NCBI GenBank assembly: GCA_012931725.1
Contig: CM022953.1
Span: forward strand, 32,452,946 to 32,516,945
Direction: 5' to 3'
DNA from: Litsea cubeba
Lineage: Eukaryota; Streptophyta; Magnoliopsida; Laurales; Lauraceae
DNA length: 64,000 nucleotides
Under the pieces are notes generated by a model, which saw only the letters and a list, made by a program, of their open reading frames with translations, made no database searches and had not been told where the DNA came from. Below are positions 10,635-21,834 of the stretch, piece after piece. Each line of letters begins with the position of its first letter. Position 1 is the stretch's first letter. The position numbers and the translations under genes were made by a program.

Positions 10635-12319
10635 AATTCCCTTCTTGATGTGTTAAATTGGAGGGATTTACTGCCTTTGTATTTTCCTTTTATAAGGTGC
10701 AATAATTGAAAGAAGCAAGAGCTTCACTTAACTACTATGGTTGCTGTCACTATTCGAAGCATATTTGTTCGTTCAATCACTAAGGCTGCTCATGGGCCAC
10801 TCCAACCCAGGCTTCACCCATGCATTATTTAATTAGGATGTTTTATGAGTCATTAAGCGTCCTATACAATAAGATAAATCAGCATACGTGGTGATTGAGT
10901 ATGGCGTGCATGGGGTGGGTATGGATCGTGTCTTTGGTTTCAAGCATCAGAGTTGTTCCACGGCATTTCGAATCTTAATTTGAAAATTAGAACTAACAAG
11001 AAATCTTTAGGACAATGAATAATAAATCTCTTCATGAATAACAAAATGGGTTGCACTGAAATCAAATTCAGCAAGTTACGCAATGGCATTTCTTGCTTTA
11101 ATAAATTGTGTAGCACATCATACCATTTATGACGCTCACATAGGACTAATCACTCCCGGAACTATAATCCTAATCATTTGAGGAGTTTGGATGAGTTGAA
11201 AATTGATGTTCAACTTATAGAATCCTGATCCCAATCGCAGACAAAGAAGATCAATCAAATTGTTAGAATCAAACAAAAGGATTCTTTGCAAACCTATAAA
11301 ATTGTGTGGAAACCCTATAACAAACCAATTTTATTGGTTCGGAAGGGAACCCCTCATTGACAGCTTTGTCAATGATTAAACGTGACTGATCCACAACCAT
11401 GCTTGCAACAACAGAAGCTGGCTTAGGCGCCTTCTATTTAACAAAAAGTCTCTTAAAAATGGAGGGTTAATTAGACGTTCATTTTATCATGAAAAAAATT
11501 AGGGTGACGGATTCTAAAGGGCCGGGTAAAGGCAATTGAGGTTTGTAGAACTTTTCAATGCGACCTAAATAGAGGAGATTTCATAAAAACTTCAATAAAT
11601 ATGAGTTTAACATCGAAATGGAGGCCGAGTTCCCTAAAATAGTCTGATACTAACTCCTTCGGAAGATGGTGATGATCAGATGGTAGTATTTTATTAGATC
11701 ACTCGCACAAATGTAAAAACCTACTTCTTTTTATCACTTAAAGATTAAAAAATAGTATTCATACCAATTCATATAAGAGGATTGTTAACACTTCAAAAAG
11801 AATGTCCATTCCCCAAGGTGTATGGGTTATCTGTTTGCATAGAATACATGGGCCAAATATGCTACATCAAAGGCTTATTTATTAAGCAGGGGTAATGCAT
11901 ATAAGGCCACGAGATAGAAGGGACTTTGACATTCCTAAGTTACTAAAATGATGGTTGTGCATTCATTGTGTATCATTCCAAGGATTAAATTTTAATAAAA
12001 CAACAGTTATTTTAGGGTAATTTTTGGTTTTTTTCCTTTAATTCTTCATTTTCAACCACTTAAGGAAATCAAACAAGCCCAAAATGAATATCAATTAACA
12101 CACTTATATATTACAGCACTCAAAAGTAAAATTATTGATTACTATTTTGGAACAAACTAATATGCCCAGTATTATATATTTATGAGTAGGACCCATATTT
12201 AAAATCTAGACCATTCAAAAGGGTCGTCCCACTAGTTTTATCTCGACAGAAGAATTTACTTCAATCGGATTTATTCTAACATAGATAATCATAGTTAAAA
12301 CATGACTTTTTTAGAATTG

Positions 12320-12490
12320 TTTTTCCTCTTTCCTTTCTTTTCTTCCACCATTCTAATCTTTCTCACCCAGATTCTGCTATGATTTTGTTCCTTTCTTAGA
12401 TTTTTTTCCTCCTTCCTTTCCTTTCTTTTCTTCCATCATACTAATATTTCTTCCCCAAATTCTGCTACGATTTTGTTACTTTTTTTAGAA
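12320..12490. repeat. Tandem pair of pyrimidine-rich ~85-bp blocks
   Basis: Two adjacent related blocks, each with a run of CCTTTCTTTTCTTCCA followed by ATTCTGCTA(T/C)GATTTTGTT. Present also near 46320-46490 and 60770-60940 in sister units. Non-coding. Confidence 0.6.
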
Positions 12491-14161
12491 TAAAATACTA
12501 GATTGATTTATTATTAGGGTAAATTAGCCAAAAGTTCCTCCAATTGGTCTTGTAAGGCCTCCAGTCCAACAACTTTTCCTTTAAGGCCTTTAGTCCATAC
12601 AACTGGACATATTTCAGTGGGAGATCTCTAGATACGCCACATCACATATTTACATGACTGATTTACGCTTTCAGTTGTTTACGCTTAAAATTTTGAATTT
12701 TAATATTTCAAGTCTTCCATTCTGCCTCGTTCATAGGGCAGCGTTCTCTCTCATTCTTTGTCCCAGGGAACCACCTTCGGAAGAAGAGGCGTCGATCCTC
12801 GCATGCCGCTATTCCATCTGCAGTTGCGGAAGGAGACCGTTGCTCGGATGAGTTCAAGAGGACTCTGTTTGCGGGGACACGGTGGAGGAACCATTTCTCA
12901 TTTTGACTTCTATGGGAACAAAAGACAACTTGCATGTTTTGTCTTTAGTGTCATTATAGGTGTGCTACTTGGTCTTGCATAACCTAGAAGCTGGTATTTT
13001 TGTTCTGATGCCAAGGTGAAAAATTGAAAGAAGGAGGTTCAAGGATTTGAATCTCATCCGTTGTTTGTTCTCGTGCAAGAGGATCGGATCTCGACAAGAT
13101 CGATCTCCAACACGCTCTACTCCAACAGTGTGTTTGACTCTCTTAGTTTTTGAAACGAAGTGGAGCAGAGGCAGATTCCGTATTTCGGATTTGCATAAGT
13201 GGGCCGCACTGATCAAGGGAACAAAGACAAGATCTCTTGTTTGCACAGGTATTCCGCAGCTGAATCTTCTTGGTTAGGGTTTAACTCTTTGTTCAATACA
13301 TATGTAGGTATTTATATATATTGAAGGGTTTGCTGATATAATGGGGAGAAGATATGGAACATTAGAGCTTCCTCACAATCAAGTCAAGAGTTGGGCTTGT
13401 AGCACTTGCATGTGTTTCTTTGGTTTTGCCATCTCCATTGGGTATGTTTCCGTGCGCAGACAATTTCTTACTCCAATTGCATTTCATGACTCTGAACCCT
13501 GCAACGTACAATGAATATAATTGCTCTATCAAATCTTGTGGGTTAAGATAAACGTACCATATCAGGACGTCAGCCAATGCATATAAAAAACTTTTAATAA
13601 ATCGATGCAGAATATTGCCATGGTACCCTATTTAAACCTGTATCACTGGGGCACCAATAAATATTTCAACATAAACCTGAACAGATGGTTATGCGCTAAT
13701 ACAGACATCATTTTACTACGTTAATTGGAAAAGAAATCAAGCCAATACAGATTGTTATGTGTTCGCTGATGCACAGGCATGTATTGGCCACATTGGTGGT
13801 ACACATCTGTTTTTTGCTTGGCTGGTCCAAGTCCAATACTGATATTTGAAACCATGCTAGGGAATATATTGGGTTCCAAACAGGGCAAGTAACCTATTTG
13901 GATCAGGTCCGAAATCCTTACATTTCGGTCCACTTTGTCACCATTCCTATCCAAAAAGTGGTCATACAATTTTGTATTCAAGAGGGCACGGTCGGCCACT
14001 TTTATTTTTTTGAAAAAAGTAGGGACTAAATTAGAAAACTAATAAAAAATCAAATTTCTAAAATTAGAAACTAACTAACAAAGGAGACTTTTAAAAAAAA
14101 ATTGAGTTACTGAAAACTCAGATTTTAAAATCCTAATCTAGCTGTGGGGCAACTCAACATT

Positions 14162-14166
14162 CCATG
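14162..14166 (+). other. Target site duplication CCATG, left (Angela-like element)
   Basis: CCATG precedes the LTR here and follows it at 23875-23879; the undisturbed site with a single CCATG is visible at 48172-48176 and 62622-62626. Confidence 0.93.
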
Positions 14167-16206
14167 TGTTGGGATTGGTGTATGCCCTAAAGCCCACTAG
14201 TTGCATTCTCATCTTTTGTTACTGGATATTTACTGGTTATTTAATTGAAAGACTCTTTTATGCTTAAACATGTATATATGTATGGTTGCGTAAGGCCCAT
14301 TGTTTCTAGTAAATGAATTAGGTGTGTAGTGTCTACACACAGATAGGTCTAATTCATGGACAACTGGAAACATCATATTTGTTCATAACTGAAAGATGGA
14401 GCTGGGCACTTCATCTTGGTAGAAGTTATAATGAGATACTCTCCTATATAGGGTGACATACCTAAGTCACGGGAGGGCTTTCTCGGATCTATCTCATTAG
14501 TGCATGTGTCATGTATTGAACAGGACCGTTGTAGGTGTGATCTCTAAAATAGTACTATCACAGAAAAGAGATCAAGTCGCCTCATGCTACTGAGTAACCT
14601 GTGCTCTTAATCTTGAGCATTTGTGGATGAACTGACGAAGTCAAGTTCTTGTGCTTTAATTCACTATGGGTGAGATTCTATTCATGGGTCAACAGCTCTG
14701 TGTTTTGGGTACTCGGACTTGATCAGTTGGGACGTGCAGATGCAATATAGAATCTATGCCATCTGATGATGGAATAATCGTCCCCTTAGAATTATCCGAT
14801 TAATCATCAAAATCTAAGATCTTAGTATGTGGATGTTCCATATGAATATTGAACTTGTGGGTCGCTCCCTGGATCAAGAGAATGATATTCGAATGATGAT
14901 TATGTTTAAGGATATGAAGTTCTAAGGTTTAGATGTAATCGGGAAGGTTGATAGTACATATGATAACCTGACTCGATTATGGATGTTACATAGAGGGGCA
15001 TTCAGGTCATTACACTTAGTAGGTCGAAGACAACCGTCATTTTATGACGAGCTTATTATATTATATATTTGTCCTTGGAGTTCAACCATAACTCTTTAGT
15101 GGAATGAGTTAAGGTTAAAATGATCTTTATGTTGCTATGGGTTTAGCATGGACATTTTGGTCATTTTGGGAGCCAATGGCAAATATGTCTTTTGCTCCCT
15201 TCTCTAGTCACTTATCAAGATTGGCATGGTTTCCTAAGATGTTTATATAACATAAGGATGAATTATTTTAGTGGAAAAATAATTTTGAGTTTAAATTCAA
15301 ATAGGCCTTTGATGGCATACATGAATTTAACTCTAGATAAATTATATGTGGGCCATGGTGTGCATTGATATGTGGGATGTCCATAATAGGATTTCCATGG
15401 GTAAGGTTTCCAACTTTGAGTAGGACTCTACTTGGAAAGTTGGACTCCTCTTTGGATTAGTATTCCTATGAGTTAGTTTCCTTTTAGGATTAGGAACTTA
15501 AAATTAGTAAGTGTTCTACAACTAGTATTACTAATTGTATGGAAAGTTCCTTTTGGTTTCCTTTTCTAATTAGAGTGTTTCTTAAAGGAAATAAGTCTTT
15601 CCTTTTTGGACATAAATTAGAATAAGAAGAGATAACTAAATAGGAAAGGCTTCCCATAGTTTCTATAAAAGGAGAACCATCCCCTTTGGACGTCCATAAC
15701 AAGGAAGCTAAGAAGAGTGCTACACGTCCAACACTTTTATGCACAAGGAGAGCCCCACACGTCCAGCCCTTGAGTTCCTTTCTTCTTCCTTGAAGAAAGT
15801 TGTAGGTCTGAGATTTTTCATGAGAAAAATAGTTCTTGTTTCCTAGATTAAGATCCCACCATCTTAGCCAATCAGATTTGGAAGTGAGATAGAGGAGAAG
15901 ATCAAAGGCAATACTAGTGCAGGAAAATTCCAGCAACTTGTTTGAAAATTGTAAGTCTGAGTTCGCACCTTTGGATCTATTTTTTCAGAGATTTGAAGTC
16001 TACAAATCTTCGAGGTAATAGTCTTCTATCATCTCTATTAATTAGACACATGTTGGTCATGATTTAATGGAGTTTCTATGTGATTCTTTATGGCTGATTT
16101 CCGCTGCATAGTGCAGAAATCAGATTTTTTAAAATCTGTCATGCTTTGCATCAGCCATAGTAGTCTCTTTATGAGAAGTTTCAGATCTGAATCGCGATTT
16201 CTTTCA
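14167..16206 (+). repeat. 5' LTR of Angela-like element
   Basis: Matches 21835-23874 with about seven substitutions. Near its 3' end a hairpin-forming stretch (16094-16123, CTGATTT...AAATCAG with inner CTGCA/TGCAG) is followed by a second palindrome, CAGATTTT/AAAATCTG (16121-16138). An antisense open frame of 148 codons is a by-product also seen in the other LTR. Confidence 0.95.
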
Positions 16207-16207
16207 G

Positions 16208-16219
16208 TGGTATCAGAGC
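16208..16219 (+). other. Primer binding site, initiator-Met tRNA type (Angela-like)
   Basis: TGGTATCAGAGC one base after the LTR end at 16206. Confidence 0.93.
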
Positions 16220-17849
16220 CACTCCATGTGAAATCATGATCCCATGTTGTGTGTAATTAATCCTAGATTGATTATGGGTATGGTGGCACCCTATTAAAGT
16301 TATGTTGTGATGCATGTTGTGTGCAAGTTTCATTAACATTGCTGGAATTTATTTTCCAGATTTGTTTAATGATGCACATAGTGAGTTTGCATGCACTAAC
16401 CTCTTTGTTTGCAGCCATAATTAGCATTCTTGATGGTTCGCATGTATGTTGTGTGGATTTGGATGTTTTTTAATTAGTTGGAAAGTGTACGATTGCGCGG
16501 TTAGCAATCATAGGAAGTTGTAAAGTTTCCTTAATTTTATTCCAACTAGTCTTGATGTAAGCTTTCTTGGAAAGCATAGGAATCTCCAATGTAATTTTGG
16601 TTTTGTTTCAAGACAAGAAGGTTGCAAGAAATTAGAGTCCTTGGAGATCAAGGAGTCAAGACTTCTAGATGCATGAGGAGTCCTAATTCGATTAGGATTT
16701 GAAATCCTAAGAGCAAGGAGCCATCAAGGAATGCATGCTTTTATTTGCTTTTATATATAGAATGCATGGATGAATGCTTTATATAATTGCTATAATTGTC
16801 ACCTAGAAACATGGCCACCATTAGGCTCTAAAATTGGCATCTTTATTGTATTAGATTGTTTTTAGTTTGGCAAATTGTTTTAAACGGAACTTAGACCAGC
16901 ACCTTCTATTTGTCTAAGGTTTAAAATTGGATAGGGTTTTGTTTATCTTGGTACCCTTGGTTTCCAAAGGAGGCTAAACTAAAATCTAATTAGATGCTAC
17001 CTATGGGTTTTCATAACCCAAGATAGGTTTTTGACTCTTTGAAGGGATTTGCTCAAATGTTTTAAAGCAAAGGTTATTTAATTTTAAGATGACTTAAGTC
17101 ATGAATTTAATTAACCAAGTTTGCTAGATTTAAAAAGAGCTTTTGAGTAAAACAATGTAAAGGTCAAAAAGTATAAACCCTAGAGATAAATAATCAAGTG
17201 GGAGAGGGGTTTTAGGAAAGACCCCACGGCCTTCCATTTTCGGTTCATGTTACCTCATTAAAGTGTTAGTGGGAACGGCCATCCCTTCGGTGGAGTTCTT
17301 TAACTAAAGAACGCTTTGATGAGTTAATGGGTGAACTAATGTGAATATTCATAATGAGGTGTTAGTAGGAGCGGCCATCCCTTCGGTGGAGTTCTTTACT
17401 AAAGATCACTTCTATAGAATGTCAATGAAGTGTTGGTGGGAGCGGCCATCCCTTCGGTGGAGCTCTTTACTAAAGTTCACTTCTAGGAAGGATAAAGTCT
17501 CTTCCCTTCGGAAGACTTAATCATAGACATTCTGGGAATTTCATAAGAGATGGTTATACACTTGACATAAGACGGTGATGACCTCTCCTTAGGAGTTAAG
17601 GGTTATTTGTCATATGAGGCCAAACCAATCAGTGATTGGACTACCACTGGATGTGTGTCCAGATAGTGATAATCCAAATAAGTCTGCCTTAATTCAACGT
17701 GACTGTAGGCTCGGCCATCCCTTCGATGGAGGGTCTATGAGGAGGTTGAAACACTGATACATTATGATTGGGGTTGAATAATGTAAAAAGTTTCGTTCTT
17801 TGTTTTTCCTTTTATAACAAGCACCATATGCATATTACATATATACTGC
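16220..17849 (+). other. Long untranslated leader of Angela-like element
   Basis: About 1.6 kb without a coding frame between the primer site and gag. From about 17250 to 17500 three related units each carry CGGCCATCCCTTCGGTGGAG followed by CTCTTTACTAAAG-like sequence, with a fourth weaker relative at about 17710-17740 (GGCCATCCCTTCGATGGAG). This region would contain the packaging and dimerisation signals; I cannot assign those. Confidence 0.7.
17250..17500 (+). repeat. Three leader repeats with conserved GGCCATCCCTTCGGTGGAG
   Basis: Imperfect units begin near 17262, 17356 and 17432. The 19-base core is identical in all three while flanks vary, suggesting a constrained RNA or DNA element. 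A fourth diverged core lies at about 17713-17732. Confidence 0.75.
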
Positions 17850-17885
17850 ATGTCTAATTATAAACCATTTTATATCCAGAAAAAG

Positions 17886-18578
17886 ATGGGTAGAGATTCT
17901 TTTAGTCCGTTGATGTGCATTCTTCGTGAGAATAAACTGACTGGCCCTAACTACGTAGATTGGAAAAGAAATCTTGACATAGTACTCACAGCCGAGGAGT
18001 ACAAGTATGTCTTGCTGGAAAACTGTCCCGAAATTGATGCTAATTCTACTGATAACCAGCGAGAGGCTGAGAAGAAATGGAAGAAAGCGAATAGCATGGC
18101 TAAATGCTACATGCTCGCTTCCATGTCCAACGTGTTGCAAACACAGCACGAGCAAATGGACACAGCCTATGAAATCATGATGTCCTTGTCTGAGATGTTC
18201 GCAGACAAGAGCAGGCCAGCTAGGCAAGCTGCTATGAGGACCATCATGAATGCTAGGATGGCTGAGGGAACACCTGTCAGAGAGCATATGCTCAAGATGA
18301 TAGATTGTTTCAATGAAGCTGAGATTCTAGGGGCTGAGATTGATGCAGGGAGTCAGACTGACATGATTCTCGAAACTCTGCCGGAATCTTTCAATCAGTT
18401 CAAGCTCAATTTCAATATGAGCAAGATGGACATGACTCTACCTGAGTTAATGAAAGAACTCCAGGCGGCAGAGGCTATCACGAAGCCCAAAGCCCAAGCT
18501 CATTTTTTCCAGTCTTACTCTAAACTGAACCCGAAAGGGAAGAAGTCCAAGAAGAAGCAGAATAAGGGAAAAGGGTAG
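17886..18578 (+). pseudogene. gag: copia gag (UBN2-type), ended by in-frame amber
   Basis: The likely start is ATG at 17886 (MGRDSFSPLMCIL); an in-frame ATG also exists at 17850. The product shows the copia capsid-like UBN2 features: LTGPNYVDWKRNLDIVL near the start, then a helical region with MLASMSNVLQTQHE, followed by ADKSRPARQAAM and a Lys-rich basic tail. Translation stops at TAG (18576-18578), but the same frame continues into a CCHC zinc knuckle (CFKCGLKGHWKKDC, about 18640-18682) and on into protease. The stop therefore cuts the nucleocapsid off and looks like a point mutation in a gag-pol single frame. Programmed readthrough is not excluded. Confidence 0.85.
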
Positions 18579-20918
18579 AAAAAGGACAATGCTGGTAATA
18601 AGAAGGACAAGGGTACAGATGGAAAGCCCAAAGGGAAATGCTTCAAGTGTGGCCTGAAAGGTCATTGGAAGAAAGATTGTCCCAAGTTCCTAGCCTCAGT
18701 TAAGAAAGGTACATCTTTTTCATACTACATTGAAACTTGTCTAGTGGTTGATTCTACTGACTCATGGATAGTAGACTCAGGAGCCACTAATCATATCTGC
18801 AATTCATTGCAGGGGTTTCAGATAATGCAGAGAATTGAGAAAGGAGAGTTTGCCTTTAGAGTCGGAACTGGAGCTAAAGTTTGGGCAGTTGCAGTAGGAG
18901 TAGTTACCTTACATTTTCCATGTAATAGGATATTAGTTTTAAATAATGTTTTCTATGTTCCGGACATGAGGAAGAATTTAATTTCAGTTTCCAGATTAAT
19001 TGAATTTAATTATTCAGTTTCTTTCCATTCTGGTATTGATATCAGTAGAGATGGAAATATTATATGTTCCGGTAGAATACATGACAACTTATTTTATATA
19101 TATCCTATTGCTCCCACACTGCATAATGTACAACAAGAAAGCTCAACTTCCCTTAAGAGGAAGGTATCTTCAATCAATGACACATATCTTTGGCACTTAC
19201 GTTTGGGTCACATTAACCTAAAACGGATTCAGAGGTTGGTAGAAGATGGGCCCTTAAGCTCATTAGATTTCGAACCTTTTCCTCAGTGCGAATCTTGTCT
19301 CAAGGGAAAGATGACCAAACGGTCATTCTCTGGAAAGGGACTAAGGTCAAAGGAGTTGTTAGAATTGATTCACACTGATGTGTGTGGTCCTATGAACAAA
19401 CCGGCTCGAGGAGGGTATGAGTATTACATCACCTTCACTGATGATTACTCTAGGTATGGATATGTATACCTAATGCGACGCAAGTCTGAGGCGTTTGATA
19501 AGTTCAAACAATTCAAGGCTGAGGCGGAGCTACAACTAGGAAAACATATCAAAGCCCTTCGATCCGATCGAGGTGGCGAGTACCTCCTGGGTGAGTTCAA
19601 GGAGTACCTCACACAACATGGGATTGTGTCTCAGTTGTCTGCACCGGGTACACCCCAGCAAAATGGTGTAGCGGAGAGAAGAAACCGTACCCTTCTTGAT
19701 ATGGTAAGGTCCATGATGAGTCATGCAACCCTACCGATATCTTTTTGGGGATATGCCTTAGAAGCAGCAGCATACATTTTAAATCTGGTACCATCTAAGT
19801 CAGTACCTAGGACACCACAAGAAATATGGACAGGTCGAAAACCTAGTTTAAATCATATCCACATTTGGGGTTGTCCAGCCTATGTACTGAATGATAAAGC
19901 TACCAAGCTAGAACCCAGATCGGAAATGTGCTACTTCATTGGGTATCCTAAGGGAACGAGAGGTGGCATCTTTTATCAATCAAAGGAGCAAAAAGTGCTC
20001 ATCAGCACTCATGCTAGGTACTTGGAGGATGATTGTATGATGCACCAAGAGCTTAGTTGTAAAGAAACCCTTGAGGAGATTCTTCAGGGATCTCCTATAA
20101 CATCTGTACCAGATCCTGAAACAGTAGATGAACAAGATATTCCTTTAAACACTCCGGAGCCTCGTCGTAGTGGGAGAATTTCTAGACAACCAGAAAGATA
20201 TCTAGGAGTATCTTTTAAGACAGACTCTGGAGATCTGGTTGAGGATCCTACTAGTTATGATGAAGCAGTAACGGATATAGATGCTGACATGTGGCAGCAA
20301 GCGATGAAATCTGAAATGGATTCTTTGTATTCCAATCAAGTTTGGGAACTTGTAGATGCACCTGAAGGGATCAAACCCATAGGGTGCAAGTGGATCTACA
20401 AGAGAAAGAGAGGAGTGGATGGGAAGGTGGAAACCTTCAAAGCAAGACTGGTGGCGAAAGGATATACTCAGAAAGAAGGTATCGATTATGAGGAAACCTT
20501 TTCACCAGTGGCTATGCTTAAGTCCATAAGGATTCTCTTAGCCATCGCATGTCATTATGACTACGAGATATGGCAGATGGATGTCAAGACAGCTTTTCTT
20601 AATGGAAGTCTTGACGAATGCATCTATATGATGCAACCAGAGGGCTTCATTGCTAGTGGCCAAGATAACATGGTTTGTAAACTTAAGAAGTCCATCTATG
20701 GACTTAAGCAAGCATCTAGAGCATGGAACATCAAGTTTAATCAGGCAGTCAAATCCTTTGGCTTTGATCAAAACATTGATGAACCATGTGTGTATAAGAA
20801 AGGAAATGGGAAAGCAGTTGCATTTTTGGTTCTATATGTAGATGACATATTACTCATAGGAAATGATGTAGGTTTTTGTCATCCACAAAGGTTTGGTTAT
20901 CCTCTCAATTTCAGATGA
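18579..20918 (+). pseudogene. pol: copia pol: zinc knuckle, protease, integrase, RT (5' part)
   Basis: In frame with gag. It shows the zinc knuckle CFKCGLKGHWKKDC; protease WIVDSGATNHIC; the GAG-pre-integrase region with LWHLRLGHINL and CESCLKGK; the integrase core HTDVCGPM, FTDDYSRYGYVY, SDRGGEYL and PQQNGVAERRNRT; and reverse transcriptase from WQQAMKSEMDSL through DVKTAFLNG to YVDDILLIGND. The order PR-IN-RT is diagnostic of copia. The frame leaves the family sequence right after the catalytic YVDD, at a T run near 20873-20877, and stops at 20918. Confidence 0.92.
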
Positions 20919-21820
20919 AGGATTTGGGTGAGGCCAGCTATATCTTAGGGATCAAGCTTTTGCGTGATCGCAAGAATAAGATGTTAGCCCTATCCCAATC
21001 TTCTTATATTGAGAAGATATTGGTCAAGTTTAACATGCATGACTCCAAGAAGGGCCTCCTACCTTCTAGACATGGAGTACCACTGTCCCGAGATCAATGT
21101 CCAAAGACATCTGAAGAGATAGAGACCATGAGGAGAGTTCCATATGCATCCGCTGTTGGAAGCCTCATGTATGCTATGTTATGTACTAGACCAGATATTT
21201 GCTTTGCCGTTGGCATGGTTAGCAGATATCAGTCAAACCCTGGACCTATGCATTGGACAGCTGTTAAGCATATATTCAAGTATCTTCGGAGAACGAAAGA
21301 TTATATGCTAACCTTTCGAGCAGATGATCTAACGCCATTGGCGTATACAGACTCTGATTTCCAATCTGATAGTGATGCCAGAAAGTCTACCTCATGGTAC
21401 GTCTTTACTTTGTCAGGAGGGGCTATATCATGGAGAAGTGTCAAGCAATCCTGTATAGCTGATTCTACCATGGAAGCAGAGTATGTGGCGGCATCGGAAG
21501 CTGCGAAGGAAGCGGTATGGCTCAGAAAATTCCTGTTGGAATTAGGAGTTGTTCCTGCAGTGCATAAACCGATTGTCATGTACTGCGATAACACTGGTGC
21601 TGTAGCACAGTGCAAAGAGCCCAGGAATGATAAGAAAGGCAATCACATTCAGAGAAAGTACCACTTGATCCGGGAATTCATTCAGGATGGAGAGATAGTG
21701 GTGGAGCACATCGCTTCAGCAAATAACTTAGCTGACCCATTCACTAAGACTCTTACTGAGAAAGTCTTCACTTCTCATGTTGAGTCTATGGGTGTTAGGT
21801 TAGGAAGCAGTGATCTTTAG
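20876..21820 (+). pseudogene. pol: copia pol 3' part: end of RT and RNase H
   Basis: 314 codons in a shifted frame continuing exactly where the upstream frame goes wrong. It has the RT thumb (MKDLGEASYILGIKL, LSQSSYIEKIL), VPYASAVGSLMYAMLCTRPD, then RNase H with YTDSDFQSD, ADSTMEAEYVAASEAAKEA and CDNTGAVAQ, ending in the usual LADPFTK motif. A one-base change in a homopolymer separates it from the rest of pol. Confidence 0.9.
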
Positions 21821-21821
21821 T

Positions 21822-21834
21822 GCAAGTGGGAGTT
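21822..21834 (+). other. Polypurine tract of Angela-like element
   Basis: GCAAGTGGGAGTT directly before the 3' LTR start at 21835, just after the pol stop codon. Confidence 0.85.

Larger units (their letters stand above)
10604..14166. repeat. Duplicated 3' flank of intact peptide gene, unit 1 (non-coding)
   Basis: Recurs at 37114-38465 plus 45955-48176 and at 55148-56280 plus 60185-62626. It is AT-rich with no gene I can support. It holds a duplicated pyrimidine-rich block of about 85 bp near 12320-12490. The short open frames at 12654-13280 and 13721-13999 recur in other copies only because the DNA is duplicated. The sequence is uninterrupted here, so it serves as the empty site for elements 4 and 5. 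It ends with CCATG, the target duplicate of the Angela-like insertion. Confidence 0.8.

Noticed and set aside
12654..13280. Cluster of overlapping 65-93 codon frames in the 3' flank, repeated in three units
   Set aside because: They compete on both strands, match no family I know, and are conserved only to the extent the whole duplicate is. A GRF-type zinc finger was considered for CSCGRR but the rest of the motif is missing.
13721..13999. 92-codon minus-strand frame, also at 62181-62459
   Set aside because: The middle unit has a stop codon in it near 47937, and no domain is visible.
15490..15936. 148-codon antisense frame in the Angela LTR (also 23158-23622)
   Set aside because: LTR-borne, antisense and without recognisable features.
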